A stretch of 64,000 nt of DNA from Sulfurimicrobium sp963779055 (GCA_963779055.1 CAVZWN010000005.1:124001-188000); one strand, 5' to 3'; counted from the first letter of the stretch, positions 53,464-63,137 are shown. Notes: generated by a model from the sequence alone, not told the origin. Made by a program: numbers and translations.

Positions 53464-54786
53464 ATGCAACAAGCCGATACCATCATTGATGCACGCTGGG
53501 TGATTCCTGTCCGGCCCGCACATCAGGTTCTGAATCATCACAGCATCGTCATCAGCGCAGGGAACATCGCCGCCCTCCTGCCGACGACTGAAGCTCACAT
53601 GCAGTATTCTGCCCACCGCGTGATCACGCTTGCAGAGCACGTCCTCATTCCCGGGCTGATCAATCTGCACACACATGCGGCGATGAATCTCATGCGCGGT
53701 CTGGCCGACGATCTGCCGCTGATGGAATGGCTGCAGCAGCATATCTGGCCGACAGAAAGCCGCCACGTCTCGGCACAATTCGTGCATGACGGAACGCTGC
53801 TGGCCTGCGCAGAAATGCTGTGTGGCGGCATCACCTGTTTCAATGACATGTACTTTTTTCCGGATGCCGCAGCCGAAGCCGTTCTCAAATCAGGGATGAG
53901 AGCCACTATCGGCCTGATTGCCCTGGATTTTCCCACCCCTTATGCAAGCGATGCAGACACTTACCTGCACAAGGGGCTAGCCATCCGCGACCAGTTTTCG
54001 GCGGAACCGCTGCTCTCTTTCTCGCTCGCACCCCACGCACCTTACACCGTCAGCGACAAAACGCTGAGCAAGGTACTGACCTATGCCGACCAGCTGGACT
54101 TGCCGATCCACATTCATCTTCACGAAACAGAAGATGAAATCCAGCAAAGTCTGAAACAGCATCAGCTCAGACCGCTACAACGCCTGCAGAATCTGGGCTT
54201 GCTGGTTCCCAACCTGATTGCGGTCCATGCAGTACATCTGAAACAGAGCGAAATGGAAACACTTGCCCGCCAGGGTTGCCATATAGCCCACTGCCCCACC
54301 TCCAATCTCAAACTGGCAAGCGGCATTGCGCCCGCACACGCCATGATGGAACAGGGAATCAACGTCGGACTCGGAACGGATGGCGCTGCCAGCAACAACC
54401 GGCTCGACATGTTTCAGGAAATGCGCCTTGCGGCATTGCTCGCCAAAGGCACCAGCGGCAAGGCGGATAGACTGCCAGCATTTGACGCTCTGGAAATGGC
54501 AACACTCAATGGCGCCCGCGCTCTGGGGCTTGATCAAAGGATAGGCTCACTGGAACCCGGAAAAGCCGCAGACATCGCCGCAATCAGGCTCGACAAACTG
54601 GAGACCATGCCATGTTATGATGTGGTCTCACATTTGGTATATGCGGCTGGCCGTGAGCATGTCACCCACGTATGGGTGAACGGCGTTCCTGTCGTGGAGA
54701 ACTGCGATCTGCGCACACTCCCGCGGCAGCAATTGTCCACGCAAGCCGCACTTTGGCAGGAAAGAATAGGCAAGAAACATGAGTAA
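53464..54786 (+). CDS. mtaD: 5-methylthioadenosine/S-adenosylhomocysteine deaminase (TRZ/ATZ family)
   Basis: 440 residues, amidohydrolase fold. Metal ligands: LINLHTHAAMN (two His), HIHLHETEDE (His), and GLGTDGAASNN (Asp); PHAPYTVSD is also conserved. In the family it deaminates MTA and SAH to inosyl forms. The stop overlaps ubiG's ATG by 8 bases, a pairing common in proteobacteria where both act on SAH/AdoMet chemistry: UbiG makes SAH that this enzyme removes. Confidence 0.9.
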   Translation: MQQADTIIDARWVIPVRPAHQVLNHHSIVISAGNIAALLPTTEAHMQYSAHRVITLAEHVLIPGLINLHTHAAMNLMRGLADDLPLMEWLQQHIWPTESRHVSAQFVHDGTLLACAEMLCGGITCFNDMYFFPDAAAEAVLKSGMRATIGLIALDFPTPYASDADTYLHKGLAIRDQFSAEPLLSFSLAPHAPYTVSDKTLSKVLTYADQLDLPIHIHLHETEDEIQQSLKQHQLRPLQRLQNLGLLVPNLIAVHAVHLKQSEMETLARQGCHIAHCPTSNLKLASGIAPAHAMMEQGINVGLGTDGAASNNRLDMFQEMRLAALLAKGTSGKADRLPAFDALEMATLNGARALGLDQRIGSLEPGKAADIAAIRLDKLETMPCYDVVSHLVYAAGREHVTHVWVNGVPVVENCDLRTLPRQQLSTQAALWQERIGKKHE

Positions 54787-55498
54787 TCCATCCGCAACAC
54801 AAAACGCCGATCATCAGGAACTCGACAAATTCAGCCAGCTGGCTCACCGCTGGTGGGATCCCAACAGCGAATTCAAGCCGCTGCATGACATCAACCCCCT
54901 GCGTCTGGAATACATTGACAGCCTCGCCAGCCTGGCAGGGAAACAGGTACTGGATGTCGGCTGCGGCGGCGGCATCCTGTCGGAAAGCATGGCAGCACGC
55001 GGTGCCAGCGTCACCGGAATCGATCTGGGCGAAAAAGCTTTAAAGGTCGCCAGGCTTCACCTGCTGGAAAGCGGCCAGAGCGTGGATTATCGCCTGATCG
55101 CTGTGGAGGAACTGGCACAGCAATCACCTGGCAGCTACGATGTGATCACCTGCATGGAAATGCTGGAGCATGTACCCGACCCTTTAAGTGTCGTCAAAGC
55201 CTGCACCCAGCTGGTCAAACCTGGCGGCCATGTATTCTTCTCCACGCTCAATCGCAACATCAAGTCCTACCTGTTTGCTGTGATTGGCGCCGAATACATT
55301 CTCAACATGCTGCCGCGCGGCACCCACGACTATGCCAAATTCATCAAGCCCTCCGAACTGGCACGGCACTGCCGTACCGCGGGGCTGACCGTCAATCAGA
55401 TCACCGGCATGAGCTACAACCCGTTATCCAAGGTCTACTCTCTCGGAGAAGACACCACGGTCAACTACCTGATGGCCTGCCGCCGCGAAGCCGAATAA
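54779..55498 (+). CDS. ubiG: Ubiquinone biosynthesis O-methyltransferase
   Basis: 239 residues. AHRWWDPNSEFKPLHDINPL at the N-terminus is diagnostic of UbiG; AdoMet motif I is VLDVGCGGGILSE, and MEMLEHVPDP follows. Performs both O-methylations of ubiquinone synthesis. Operon mtaD-ubiG-gph. Confidence 0.96.
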   Translation: MSNPSATQNADHQELDKFSQLAHRWWDPNSEFKPLHDINPLRLEYIDSLASLAGKQVLDVGCGGGILSESMAARGASVTGIDLGEKALKVARLHLLESGQSVDYRLIAVEELAQQSPGSYDVITCMEMLEHVPDPLSVVKACTQLVKPGGHVFFSTLNRNIKSYLFAVIGAEYILNMLPRGTHDYAKFIKPSELARHCRTAGLTVNQITGMSYNPLSKVYSLGEDTTVNYLMACRREAE

Positions 55499-55511
55499 CA
55501 GAGACCGCAGG

Positions 55512-56159
55512 ATGATCAAGGCAGTCCTGTTCGACCTCGACGGCACGCTCGCCGACACGGCGCTGGACCTGGGCTTCGCACTCAACGAACAACGCCGCAG
55601 ACATGGCCTGCCTCCGCTCCCTCACGAACAGATCCGCCCCTATGCCTCACACGGCACAATTGGCCTGCTCGAAGCAGGTTTTGGCCTGAATCCGGAAGAC
55701 CCGCGTTTCGCCGCCATGAGGGCAGAATACCTGGAACTCTACACGGCCAACCTGTGCCGTCTCACCTGCCTGTTCGAGGGCATGGCCGAAACCCTGAACG
55801 CCCTTGAACAGAGAAAAGTTCCGTGGGGAATCGTTACCAATAAACCGGCCCGCTTCACCGGCCCGCTCATGACGGCACTCGGTCTGAGCGACCGCGCAGC
55901 CACTATTATCAGCGGCGACACCTGCGCCCACTCCAAACCGCATCCCGAACCGATGCTGTGCGCCAGCCGTGAAATCGCCATAGCGCCTGAGCAGTGCGCT
56001 TATATCGGCGACGCCGAGCGCGACATGGAAGCCGCCATCGCCGCCGGCATGATGCCCATCCTCGCACGCTATGGCTACCTCGGCGCAAATGACCATCCGG
56101 AACAATGGGGCGCGCACGCTTCCATCGAACACCCGGCGGAACTATTGCGCTTTCTGTAA
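55512..56159 (+). CDS. gph: Phosphoglycolate phosphatase (HAD family)
   Basis: 215 residues. HAD motifs: FDLDGTLADTA (nucleophile Asp), VTNKP (motif II), SKPHPEP (Lys, motif III) and YIGDAERDMEAA (motif IV). In betaproteobacteria the gene following ubiG is usually annotated gph, or mupP; substrate could be phosphoglycolate or MurNAc-6-phosphate. Starts 13 bp after ubiG. Confidence 0.88.
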   Translation: MIKAVLFDLDGTLADTALDLGFALNEQRRRHGLPPLPHEQIRPYASHGTIGLLEAGFGLNPEDPRFAAMRAEYLELYTANLCRLTCLFEGMAETLNALEQRKVPWGIVTNKPARFTGPLMTALGLSDRAATIISGDTCAHSKPHPEPMLCASREIAIAPEQCAYIGDAERDMEAAIAAGMMPILARYGYLGANDHPEQWGAHASIEHPAELLRFL

Positions 56160-56226
56160 CGACCCTTGTGATAAAATGAGCATTCATGTTGAACTTTGTC
56201 CAAGATACTCAGTCAATGTAAAGCAT

Positions 56227-56588
56227 GGGGGCGACCCGGTTTCGACGTGGGTTGCAAAGCAGCGTAGGGCATACCGAGGACCAGTTACCTCGTAAATACA
56301 TCTGGAAAAAACTAGTCGCAAACGACGAAAACTTCGCTGTAGCCGCTTAAGGCTTAGCCTCTGCAACGGTTCTCTCATGGGCCGTGTCAGGCAACTGACC
56401 GCAGAGTCATTCACATGAGATCGCGGCGGTCCGGGTTACTTGAACCGCTGCTAAATAAAAGGTAACTCGCCCAAGTCCAGCCTGTCCGGTTGGCGTGACA
56501 AGGGTTAAAACCAAATAATCGGACTAAGTATGTAGAACTGCCTGTAGAGGGCTTGCGGACGCGGGTTCGATTCCCGCCGCCTCCACCA
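56227..56588 (+). ncRNA. ssrA: Transfer-messenger RNA (tmRNA)
   Basis: 5' end GGGGGCGACCCGGTTTCGAC and 3' end GGGTTCGATTCCCGCCGCC followed by TCCACCA form the tRNA-Ala-like domain. The resume codon GCA at 56318 opens a tag reading ANDENFAVAA then TAA at 56348. Pseudoknot regions lie between. Rescues stalled ribosomes and marks the product for proteolysis. The tag matches the proteobacterial ANDENxxxAA type. Confidence 0.96.
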
Positions 56589-56596
56589 TAATTTAA

Positions 56597-56628
56597 AATC
56601 CCAACTCTTATCGGTTGGGATTTTTTTT
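56597..56628 (+). terminator. Terminator after tmRNA
   Basis: AATCCCAAC pairs with GTTGGGATT, loop TCTTATCG, followed by T residues. Related in sequence to the hairpins after tRNA-Met and in repeat copy 2. Confidence 0.92.
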
Positions 56629-56805
56629 GCCCGGAACATCCATTTTTACGCAATTCCGGGCGGACGAGGTCCAGCCACGATCGCCTCATGTCACGGCCGC
56701 CAGGATTCATTCGCGGCAAATTTTCTCTGAGTGACGGTCAGATTACGGGCAGCTTAAGTTTTTATGACCCATTTTTCGACGTAGCAATAGATTAAAATAG
56801 GCCCC

Positions 56806-59028
56806 ATGCAAAACGCACCCAATATCACCTCCTACCGCAAATACTGGGCCAAACGCTTCGGCACTGCGCCTTTCCTGCCCACCTCGCGCGCGGAGATGGA
56901 CGCACTTGGCTGGGACAGCTGCGATGTCATCATCGTCACCGGCGACGCCTACATCGACCACCCCAGCTTCGGCATGGCCTTGGTGGGGCGGCTTCTGGAG
57001 GACCAGGGTTTCCGCGTCGGCATCCTGAGTCAGCCCGACTGGCACAGCCCGGCGGCCTTCAAGCAACTGGGTAAGCCCAACCTGTTTTTCGGCGTCACTG
57101 CCGGCAACATGGACTCGATGGTCAACCGCTACACCTCGGACCGCAAGATCCGCTCCGACGATGCCTACACGGCCAACGCCGAACCCAACAAGCGCCCCGA
57201 CCGCGCCGTGATCGTGTATTCGCAGCGCTGCCGCGAGGCCTATCCCAAGGCCAATGTGGTGGTCGGCAGCATCGAGGCCAGCCTGCGCCGCATCGCCCAC
57301 TACGATTACTGGTCGGACAAGGTGCGGCGCTCGGTGCTGCCCGACTCCAAGGCCGACATGCTGATCTACGGCAACGCCGAGCGCGCGCTGGTGTCATTGA
57401 GCCATCGACTCGCCGCCGGGGAAGCCATTGCCGAGATCACCGATCTGCGCGGCACGGCCTTCATGCGCAAAGGGATTCCGGAAGGCTGGGCGGAGATGGA
57501 TTCGAGCCATCTCGATACGCCGGGCCCGGTGGCGGCGCATGCCAATCCCTACGATGAGAAACCGGCTTTAACCCCCCCAGCCCCCCTTGTCAGGGGGGAG
57601 ACTATGGTTTTCTCCTCCCCTGACAAGGGGAGGCCGGGAGGGGTTGGGGTTGAAGCGCCGCTGCATTTCCACCCAAAGCCAAAACAGGACCGTACCCACA
57701 CCGTCGTGCGCATCCCCTCCTACGAGCAGGTGAAGGACGACCCGGTGCTCTACGCCCACGCCTCGCGCATCCTGCATCTGGAATCCAACCCCGGCAACGC
57801 GCGCGCACTGGTACAGGGCCACGGCGAGCGCGACGTGTGGTTCAACCCGCCGCCGTTTCCGCTCACCACGGCGGAAATGGATCACGTCTACGATCTGCCC
57901 TATGCCCGGCGCCCGCACCCGGCCTATGGCGATGCGAAGATTCCGGCCTTCGAGATGATCCGCTTCTCGATCAACATCATGCGCGGCTGCTTCGGCGGCT
58001 GCACCTTCTGCTCCATCACCGAGCATGAGGGGCGCATCATCCAGAGCCGCTCGGAAGCTTCGATCCTGCACGAGATCGAGGAAATCCGCGACAAGACGCC
58101 GGGCTTCACCGGGACGATTTCCGACCTGGGCGGCCCGACCGCCAACATGTACCGGCTGCACTGCAAGGACGAGAAAATCGAATCTGCCTGCCGCCGCCTG
58201 TCCTGCGTGTTCCCCGACATCTGCATCAACATGGGCACCGACCACGGCCCGCTGGTACAGCTTTACCGCAAGGCGCGCGCCATTCCCGGCATCAAGCGCG
58301 TGCTGATCGGCTCCGGCGTGCGCTACGATCTGGCGGTACAAAGCCCGGAATACGTCAAGGAACTGGTGACCCACCACGTCGGCGGCTACCTCAAGATCGC
58401 CCCCGAGCATACCGAACCCGGCCCGCTGTCGAAAATGATGAAGCCGGGCATGGGATCTTACGACAAGTTCAAGGCGATGTTCGAGAAGTTTTCAAAAGAG
58501 GCGGGTAAGGAGCAGTACCTCATCCCCTACTTCATCGCCGCCCACCCTGGCACCACCGACGAGGATATGCTCAACCTGGCGCTATGGCTCAAGGCCAACG
58601 GCTTCCGCCCGGACCAGGTGCAGGCTTTCCTGCCCACCCCGATGGCGCTGGCCTCGACCATGTACCACACCCACCGGAATCCACTCAAGAAAGTCACGCG
58701 CAGCAGCGAAGAAGTGCCCATCCCCATGGGCGAACGCCAGCGCCGCCTGCACAAGGCTTTCCTGCGCTATCACGATGCCAACAACTGGCCGCTGCTACGC
58801 GAGGCTTTGAAACGCATGGGACGCAGCGACCTGATCGGCAACGGCAAGCGACATCTGGTGCCTTTCTGGCAGCCAGCCGGCACCGGAACCGCCGTGGAAG
58901 GCGTGCGCCGCCCCGGCCATCAGACTCAGCCAGCTAAGAAACCCGCCGCAGGCCCCGCTCCCAAAGCGCGTCCAGGCACAGCTGCAAAGCCGGTGAAGCG
59001 TCCCGCCCGAACCAAGGGTCGGGCTTAA
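56806..59028 (+). CDS. YgiQ family radical SAM protein
   Basis: 740 residues. N-terminal cobalamin-like/UPF0313 domain (YWAKRFGTAPFLP, DVIIVTGDAYIDHPSFG), iron-sulfur motif CFGGCTFC at 395-402, and a C-terminal YgiQ domain followed by a Lys/Pro/Ala tail. The reaction is unknown. Residues about 255-281 (ALTPPAPLVRGETMV and PDKGRPGGVGVE) are encoded by an in-frame palindromic repeat (57570-57645), an insertion inside a normally conserved stretch. The gene remains open through it, so the element adds a surface loop rather than breaking the protein. Confidence 0.9.
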   Translation: MQNAPNITSYRKYWAKRFGTAPFLPTSRAEMDALGWDSCDVIIVTGDAYIDHPSFGMALVGRLLEDQGFRVGILSQPDWHSPAAFKQLGKPNLFFGVTAGNMDSMVNRYTSDRKIRSDDAYTANAEPNKRPDRAVIVYSQRCREAYPKANVVVGSIEASLRRIAHYDYWSDKVRRSVLPDSKADMLIYGNAERALVSLSHRLAAGEAIAEITDLRGTAFMRKGIPEGWAEMDSSHLDTPGPVAAHANPYDEKPALTPPAPLVRGETMVFSSPDKGRPGGVGVEAPLHFHPKPKQDRTHTVVRIPSYEQVKDDPVLYAHASRILHLESNPGNARALVQGHGERDVWFNPPPFPLTTAEMDHVYDLPYARRPHPAYGDAKIPAFEMIRFSINIMRGCFGGCTFCSITEHEGRIIQSRSEASILHEIEEIRDKTPGFTGTISDLGGPTANMYRLHCKDEKIESACRRLSCVFPDICINMGTDHGPLVQLYRKARAIPGIKRVLIGSGVRYDLAVQSPEYVKELVTHHVGGYLKIAPEHTEPGPLSKMMKPGMGSYDKFKAMFEKFSKEAGKEQYLIPYFIAAHPGTTDEDMLNLALWLKANGFRPDQVQAFLPTPMALASTMYHTHRNPLKKVTRSSEEVPIPMGERQRRLHKAFLRYHDANNWPLLREALKRMGRSDLIGNGKRHLVPFWQPAGTGTAVEGVRRPGHQTQPAKKPAAGPAPKARPGTAAKPVKRPARTKGRA
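57570..57645. repeat. Palindromic repeat inserted in frame within the ygiQ gene
   Basis: AACCCCCCCAGCCCCCCTTG at the left and, inverted, CAAGGGGAGGCCGGGAGGGG at the right; CTTGTCAGGGG and CCCCTGACAAG are exact complements. This CCTCCCCTTGTCAGGGGAGG-type repeat is normally extragenic. Here it codes for about 26 residues. Confidence 0.85.
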
Positions 59029-59044
59029 ACCAGCGCGCTGGCGC

Positions 59045-60055
59045 TTATTGCTCGACCAGCTCCACCCGCCGGTTCCTGGCGCGCCCGTCTTCGCTGGCAT
59101 TGCTTGCTACCGGGGCGAGGTTGGCCACGCCCTTTGCAAGCAGGCGCTGGGCACTGATGCCCTGCTGCGCCAGCGCTTTGACGACTGCTTCCGCCCGGCG
59201 CTGTGAGAGGCTGAGGTTGTAGTCGAGCTTGCCCTGATTATCCGTGTGACCAACGATGAAAACCTTGAGCTGGGGAGCGCCCTTCAGCAATGCGGTCATT
59301 TCATCGAGTTGCGGCCTGGACTCCGGCTTGATATCCGCCTTGTCGGAGTCGAAATAAATCCCGTAAATGGCGATCTTGCCCTCACTGGCAAGGCCTTTCT
59401 GCATGGCTGCGGCGTTGACCGTGACCATATTGCCCTGCATCGGCTTGACTTCCACCACCTCGACGAAGACCGCGACACGATGGCTGGCATCGACATTCGA
59501 AGCATTCTCCTGCATGGCTGCGAACACCGTCACGTAAACATCCCCGCTCGGACGGGCCAGCTTGGCGGTGAGCAGGCGCTCGTCGTCGACCTTCATTGAG
59601 AAAGCGTATTCGGACAGTTGCTTGCCGGTAATCTGCCTGGGGTTCTGCGGGCTGAAGTAGATCGCCGAGGCGATCTGCTTGCCGCACTGGGCACGCGAGC
59701 AGGAATAGAGGGTGGAAAAACCCGCCTTCGCCAGGGCTTCTTCATAGTTTTTCATCACCTCCAGCGAGCTGCGGTCTTTCGGCACCACATATAGAAGCCG
59801 GGTACGCTGCCCCTGCAGCATCCGGGATTTTTCGAAGCCGCGCTGGCCGTCGCGGTAGGTCGCAGGCCCCTGCACCAGTTCTGCTTCATCGAATTTATCC
59901 AGTTTGTAGCCGATCACAATGGAGCCGGCATAACGCGACACCATCGGGTGATCCTTGCTGCCCGGCACATCCTTCAACGGCGCCGCGTTCGCGGCAAAGC
60001 TCAGGAAAGATAATAGTGACAGCGTGATGAGTGCTTGAAAAAGAGAACGTAGCAT
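59045..60055 (-). CDS. OmpA family protein with DUF4892-like N-terminal domain
   Basis: 336 residues from ATG 60055, chosen for AAGGAGG just upstream. Signal peptide ends FAANA (about 25). Residues about 30-190 fit DUF4892 (HPMVSRYAGSIVIGYKLDKF; SCSRAQCGKQIASAIYF). The OmpA_C domain has GIYFDSDKADIKPES, GHTDNQGKLDYNLSLSQRRA and RARNRRVEL. Anchors to peptidoglycan in the periplasm; role of the N-terminal domain unknown. Converges on ygiQ. Confidence 0.88.
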   Translation of the reverse strand: MLRSLFQALITLSLLSFLSFAANAAPLKDVPGSKDHPMVSRYAGSIVIGYKLDKFDEAELVQGPATYRDGQRGFEKSRMLQGQRTRLLYVVPKDRSSLEVMKNYEEALAKAGFSTLYSCSRAQCGKQIASAIYFSPQNPRQITGKQLSEYAFSMKVDDERLLTAKLARPSGDVYVTVFAAMQENASNVDASHRVAVFVEVVEVKPMQGNMVTVNAAAMQKGLASEGKIAIYGIYFDSDKADIKPESRPQLDEMTALLKGAPQLKVFIVGHTDNQGKLDYNLSLSQRRAEAVVKALAQQGISAQRLLAKGVANLAPVASNASEDGRARNRRVELVEQ

Positions 60056-60124
60056 TTGACCTCCTTGTCGGCGCCGGCCCGGAACCAATCCGGGCGCTGC
60101 GAATAGCTTTAATTCTAGCCGGTT

Positions 60125-60706
60125 CTAATCCACCATGAGTAGCGATAATCGCTGGCGCAGCGCCGGGATGACTTCCTCTTCCAGCCATGGGTTCGCCTTG
60201 AACCAGCGCTGATTGCGCGGGCTTGGGTGCGGCAGCGGAAAAAACTCCGGCAGATACGCCTGCCAATTCCGCACCGTGGCGCCAAGCGTCTTCCCGGCAC
60301 GCTTGCCAAGGTAATAAGCCTGCGCATGGCTGCCAACCAGCAAGGTCAGGCGCAGGTGTGGCAGTTGGGCGCGCAATTGCGGATGCCACAGCGGCGCGCA
60401 TTCCGGGCGTGGCGGCAGGTCGCCGTTGGTACCCGTACCCGGATAGCAGAAAGCGGTTGGAATGATGGCGATGCGTTGCTCGTTGTAGAACGCCTCGCGC
60501 GACATGTTCAGCCACCCACGCAGCCGGTCTCCGGAAGGATCGTTCCATGGAATCCCCGTCTCATGCACCCGCCGCCCCGGTGCCTGCCCCACGATCATCA
60601 GCCGCGCACTTGCCGCCGCACGCAAAACCGGCTTCGGCCCCAGCGGCAGATGCGCCTCGCACACGCGGCAGGCGCGGATTTGCGCCAGCAACTCGTCAAT
60701 ATCCAT
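60125..60706 (-). CDS. Uracil-DNA glycosylase superfamily protein
   Basis: 193 residues from ATG 60706. CRVCEAHLPLGPKPVL, IVGQAPGRRVHETGIPWNDP and PLPHPSPRNQRW show the UDG fold: the GQAPG water-binding loop and HPSPRN base-flipping loop. A single CxxC at the N-terminus hints at the iron-sulfur types (UDG4/5), but the full four-Cys set is not evident. It is the uncharacterised UDG-like family common in proteobacteria; uracil excision not assured. Open frame extends to 60796 but GGAAG favours 60706. Confidence 0.85.
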   Translation of the reverse strand: MDIDELLAQIRACRVCEAHLPLGPKPVLRAAASARLMIVGQAPGRRVHETGIPWNDPSGDRLRGWLNMSREAFYNEQRIAIIPTAFCYPGTGTNGDLPPRPECAPLWHPQLRAQLPHLRLTLLVGSHAQAYYLGKRAGKTLGATVRNWQAYLPEFFPLPHPSPRNQRWFKANPWLEEEVIPALRQRLSLLMVD

Positions 60707-60892
60707 ACTTACTTCCAGCTGCATGAACACCATTCCAGGCGCCGGACAGCTCACCAATAAAACAGAACAGTGAATACAGGGTGCAACGAAAAACACCCAT
60801 CCCTTTTAGCCCTACTTAAAAAATAGTAATTTTTAGCCTCTGCCCAGAGTATATTTCTCACATCGGCAAAAAACACCCCGAATACGAATTTC

Positions 60893-62773
60893 ATGAGAGA
60901 CAAGCGCTTCTATCTGTTTTTGCACCGCCAGATTCCCCTGTTCATCGCGCTATCGCTCTTTCCGGGGCTTGGTTATCTCTTTCTCGGCTGGCTGAACGGG
61001 GTTTTCACTCCGGCATTCGTCTGGTATTTGCTGGTCATTGCTGCTTCAGCCTGGGGATACCGGCTTTACCGCAGTTTCAACTTCGACACGATGAGCGAAA
61101 ACCGGCGTGACCAATGGTATCGTCAGTGCTCGTGGTTCATCTATGCCTTCTTTCTGTTGTGGACGCTGATATTCCTGCTCTATATCGGGCAGGATGCATA
61201 CAAACTCCACTACATTGCCATCTTCACTGAAATCGGCGCTTCGGTCGTTGCTTCTTCGCTGCTGGCCTCGGACCGGCGCCTTTACCGGCCGACCATCCTG
61301 ATTCTGATGATCCCGCTGATCATCTACTTTTTCTTCATCGGCGAGTGGTATGGTTATGTGCTCACCATTTTCGCCGCCACACTGGCCTGGGTTCTGCTTT
61401 ACGCCGCCAACAGCAGCTACCAGTTGCTGATGCAGGCGAATCATCAGGCCACCCACGATGCTCTCACCGGGCTGCATAACCGGCAATACTTCATCGAAAA
61501 CCTGCAGAAACAGATCAACACCCTGAGGGAGAGCAAGGCGTTTTCCTATCTTCTGCTTATCGACCTGGACCACTTCAAGACCGTCAACGACTCGCTGGGG
61601 CACGATGTGGGCGACCACCTTCTGCAAAGCATCGCCTCTCGCCTGCAACAGGTCCCGGGAAACAATATCGTTGCACGTCTCGGGGGCGACGAATTCATCA
61701 TTACCGGCAACAATTTCATCGACAGACCGGCGTGCGAGCGTACCGCGCTGGAAGTATCCGGGCAGCTTATCTCATTGCTCAAGGAAACCTATGTCATCGA
61801 CCAGCACCACCTATATATCAGTGCCAGCATCGGCGTGAGCCTTATTCACGGCGGCATCGCCAATGCCCACAGCTTCATCAAGGAAGCCGACATCGCGATG
61901 TACGAGGTCAAGGCCAATGGGCGTGACGGCGTTTTCATGTTCAACAAGGAAATATCCGACCGGGTCGAGGGCCATCTGGAGATCGAACGCCTGCTCCATT
62001 TCGCCCTGCCCAACAAGGAAATCACGCTGCACTTCCAGCCGCAGATCGACCGCGATGGAAAAATTATCGGCGCCGAGGCCCTGGCGCGCTGGGACAACCC
62101 GGCACTCGGCTCCGTTTCGCCCACCCAGTTCATCCCCATTGCCGAACAGACCGGGCTGATCATCGAACTGGGAAACCACATCCTGGAAACGGGGTTCAGG
62201 ACACTGCGTGAATGGCGGGATGAAGGCATAAAGCTCGACCAGTTCTCCATCAATATCAGCATGCGGCAGTTCACGCATCACAACTTCGTGGCGCAGGTCG
62301 AAGCGCTGGTGCAGCGTCATCTTGACGGGGAGTTGTGCCGCAAACTCATATTCGAAGTTACAGAGTCGATTGTGGCGGATGATATCAGCCGCGTCATTCA
62401 GGTCATGAACCGGCTTAAAACATCCGGCATCCGGTTCTCGATGGACGACTTCGGCACCGGCTACTCATCACTGAGCTACCTGAACCGGCTTCCTCTGGAC
62501 GAGATCAAGATTGATCGCGCCTTTGTCGGCGCACTCAGCCAGAAAGAGGGAGATCGGGCGATGGTCGTGACCATCCTGAACATGGCAAAAATTCTCAAGC
62601 TGAATATCGTGGCCGAGGGCGTGGAAACAGGCGGGCAGCTTGAATTTCTCCTGAGCCACGACTGCCATATATTCCAGGGATACTTCTACTCAAAGCCATT
62701 ACCGAAAGAACAATTCGAGGCTTACTGCCGTTCCGATATGAAGCCCGGCATTCCACAGACGCCGTCTAAGTAA
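60893..62773 (+). CDS. Membrane GGDEF-EAL c-di-GMP enzyme
   Basis: 626 residues. Five to six N-terminal helices (about 13-178) form a membrane sensor. GGDEF domain: THDALTGLHNR, then RLGGDEFIITG (264-268) intact; no RxxD inhibitory site precedes it (PGNN instead). EAL domain: EALARW (E395), QFSINISMRQFT, TESIVADD, DDFGTGYSSLSYL and EIKIDRAFV are all intact. Both cyclase and phosphodiesterase could be active. Probably part of the c-di-GMP network that also concerns matrix genes at the left of the window. No ribosome site of note (TTTCATGAG). Confidence 0.93.
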   Translation: MRDKRFYLFLHRQIPLFIALSLFPGLGYLFLGWLNGVFTPAFVWYLLVIAASAWGYRLYRSFNFDTMSENRRDQWYRQCSWFIYAFFLLWTLIFLLYIGQDAYKLHYIAIFTEIGASVVASSLLASDRRLYRPTILILMIPLIIYFFFIGEWYGYVLTIFAATLAWVLLYAANSSYQLLMQANHQATHDALTGLHNRQYFIENLQKQINTLRESKAFSYLLLIDLDHFKTVNDSLGHDVGDHLLQSIASRLQQVPGNNIVARLGGDEFIITGNNFIDRPACERTALEVSGQLISLLKETYVIDQHHLYISASIGVSLIHGGIANAHSFIKEADIAMYEVKANGRDGVFMFNKEISDRVEGHLEIERLLHFALPNKEITLHFQPQIDRDGKIIGAEALARWDNPALGSVSPTQFIPIAEQTGLIIELGNHILETGFRTLREWRDEGIKLDQFSINISMRQFTHHNFVAQVEALVQRHLDGELCRKLIFEVTESIVADDISRVIQVMNRLKTSGIRFSMDDFGTGYSSLSYLNRLPLDEIKIDRAFVGALSQKEGDRAMVVTILNMAKILKLNIVAEGVETGGQLEFLLSHDCHIFQGYFYSKPLPKEQFEAYCRSDMKPGIPQTPSK

Positions 62774-62791
62774 GCAAGTGTCAAACAAGAA

Positions 62792-62822
62792 AAACGGGCA
62801 CGCCGTTATAGCGTGCCCGTTT
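62792..62822. terminator. Bidirectional terminator
   Basis: AAACGGGCACGC and GCGTGCCCGTTT form a 12-bp stem with loop CGTTATA, T-rich on both strands. Serves the GGDEF-EAL gene and the small gene on the other strand. Confidence 0.88.
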
Positions 62823-62869
62823 CTGATTTCTGCCCGATCTTCAGTTGATCGGGTGCTTCAAGATCACCA

Positions 62870-63046
62870 TTAACGGCCCATAGTCGTAAAATCCAGATCC
62901 AGATGCGGCGAATCCGCATCGACCAGATTCTGGTCGATCATATCCCAGGTTTCCGGATCAAGGATGTCTTCGGCGGGATGGTGTGCAAAAGCCGAAAACG
63001 AGGTGAGCAGGGAAGCGAGAACTGCAACTTGAAGTGCTTTTTTCAT
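62870..63046 (-). CDS. 58-residue secreted protein
   Basis: ATG 63046 with AGGA eight bases upstream. MKKALQVAVL starts a clear signal peptide ending SAFA (residue 21). The mature 37 residues begin HHPAEDI and are strongly acidic (LDPETWDMIDQNLVDAD, then SPHLDLDFTTMGR). Downstream is a good terminator, so this is a complete one-gene unit. I recall similar HHPA...DTPH...F small secreted proteins in betaproteobacteria, with no function. Histidine and acid residues might bind metal. Confidence 0.75.
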   Translation of the reverse strand: MKKALQVAVLASLLTSFSAFAHHPAEDILDPETWDMIDQNLVDADSPHLDLDFTTMGR

Positions 63047-63137
63047 AATTTAATTCCTGTAAAATTGAAAAAATCAAACGAGTCATGACAGTTACCGACT
63101 GGGCACTTGAAAGCTGCGCTGACCGTTGATGTAATGC

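Noticed and set aside
57568..58410. 280-codon open frame opposite ygiQ
   Set aside because: Antisense shadow; the radical-SAM Cys motif and YgiQ domain are on the plus strand.
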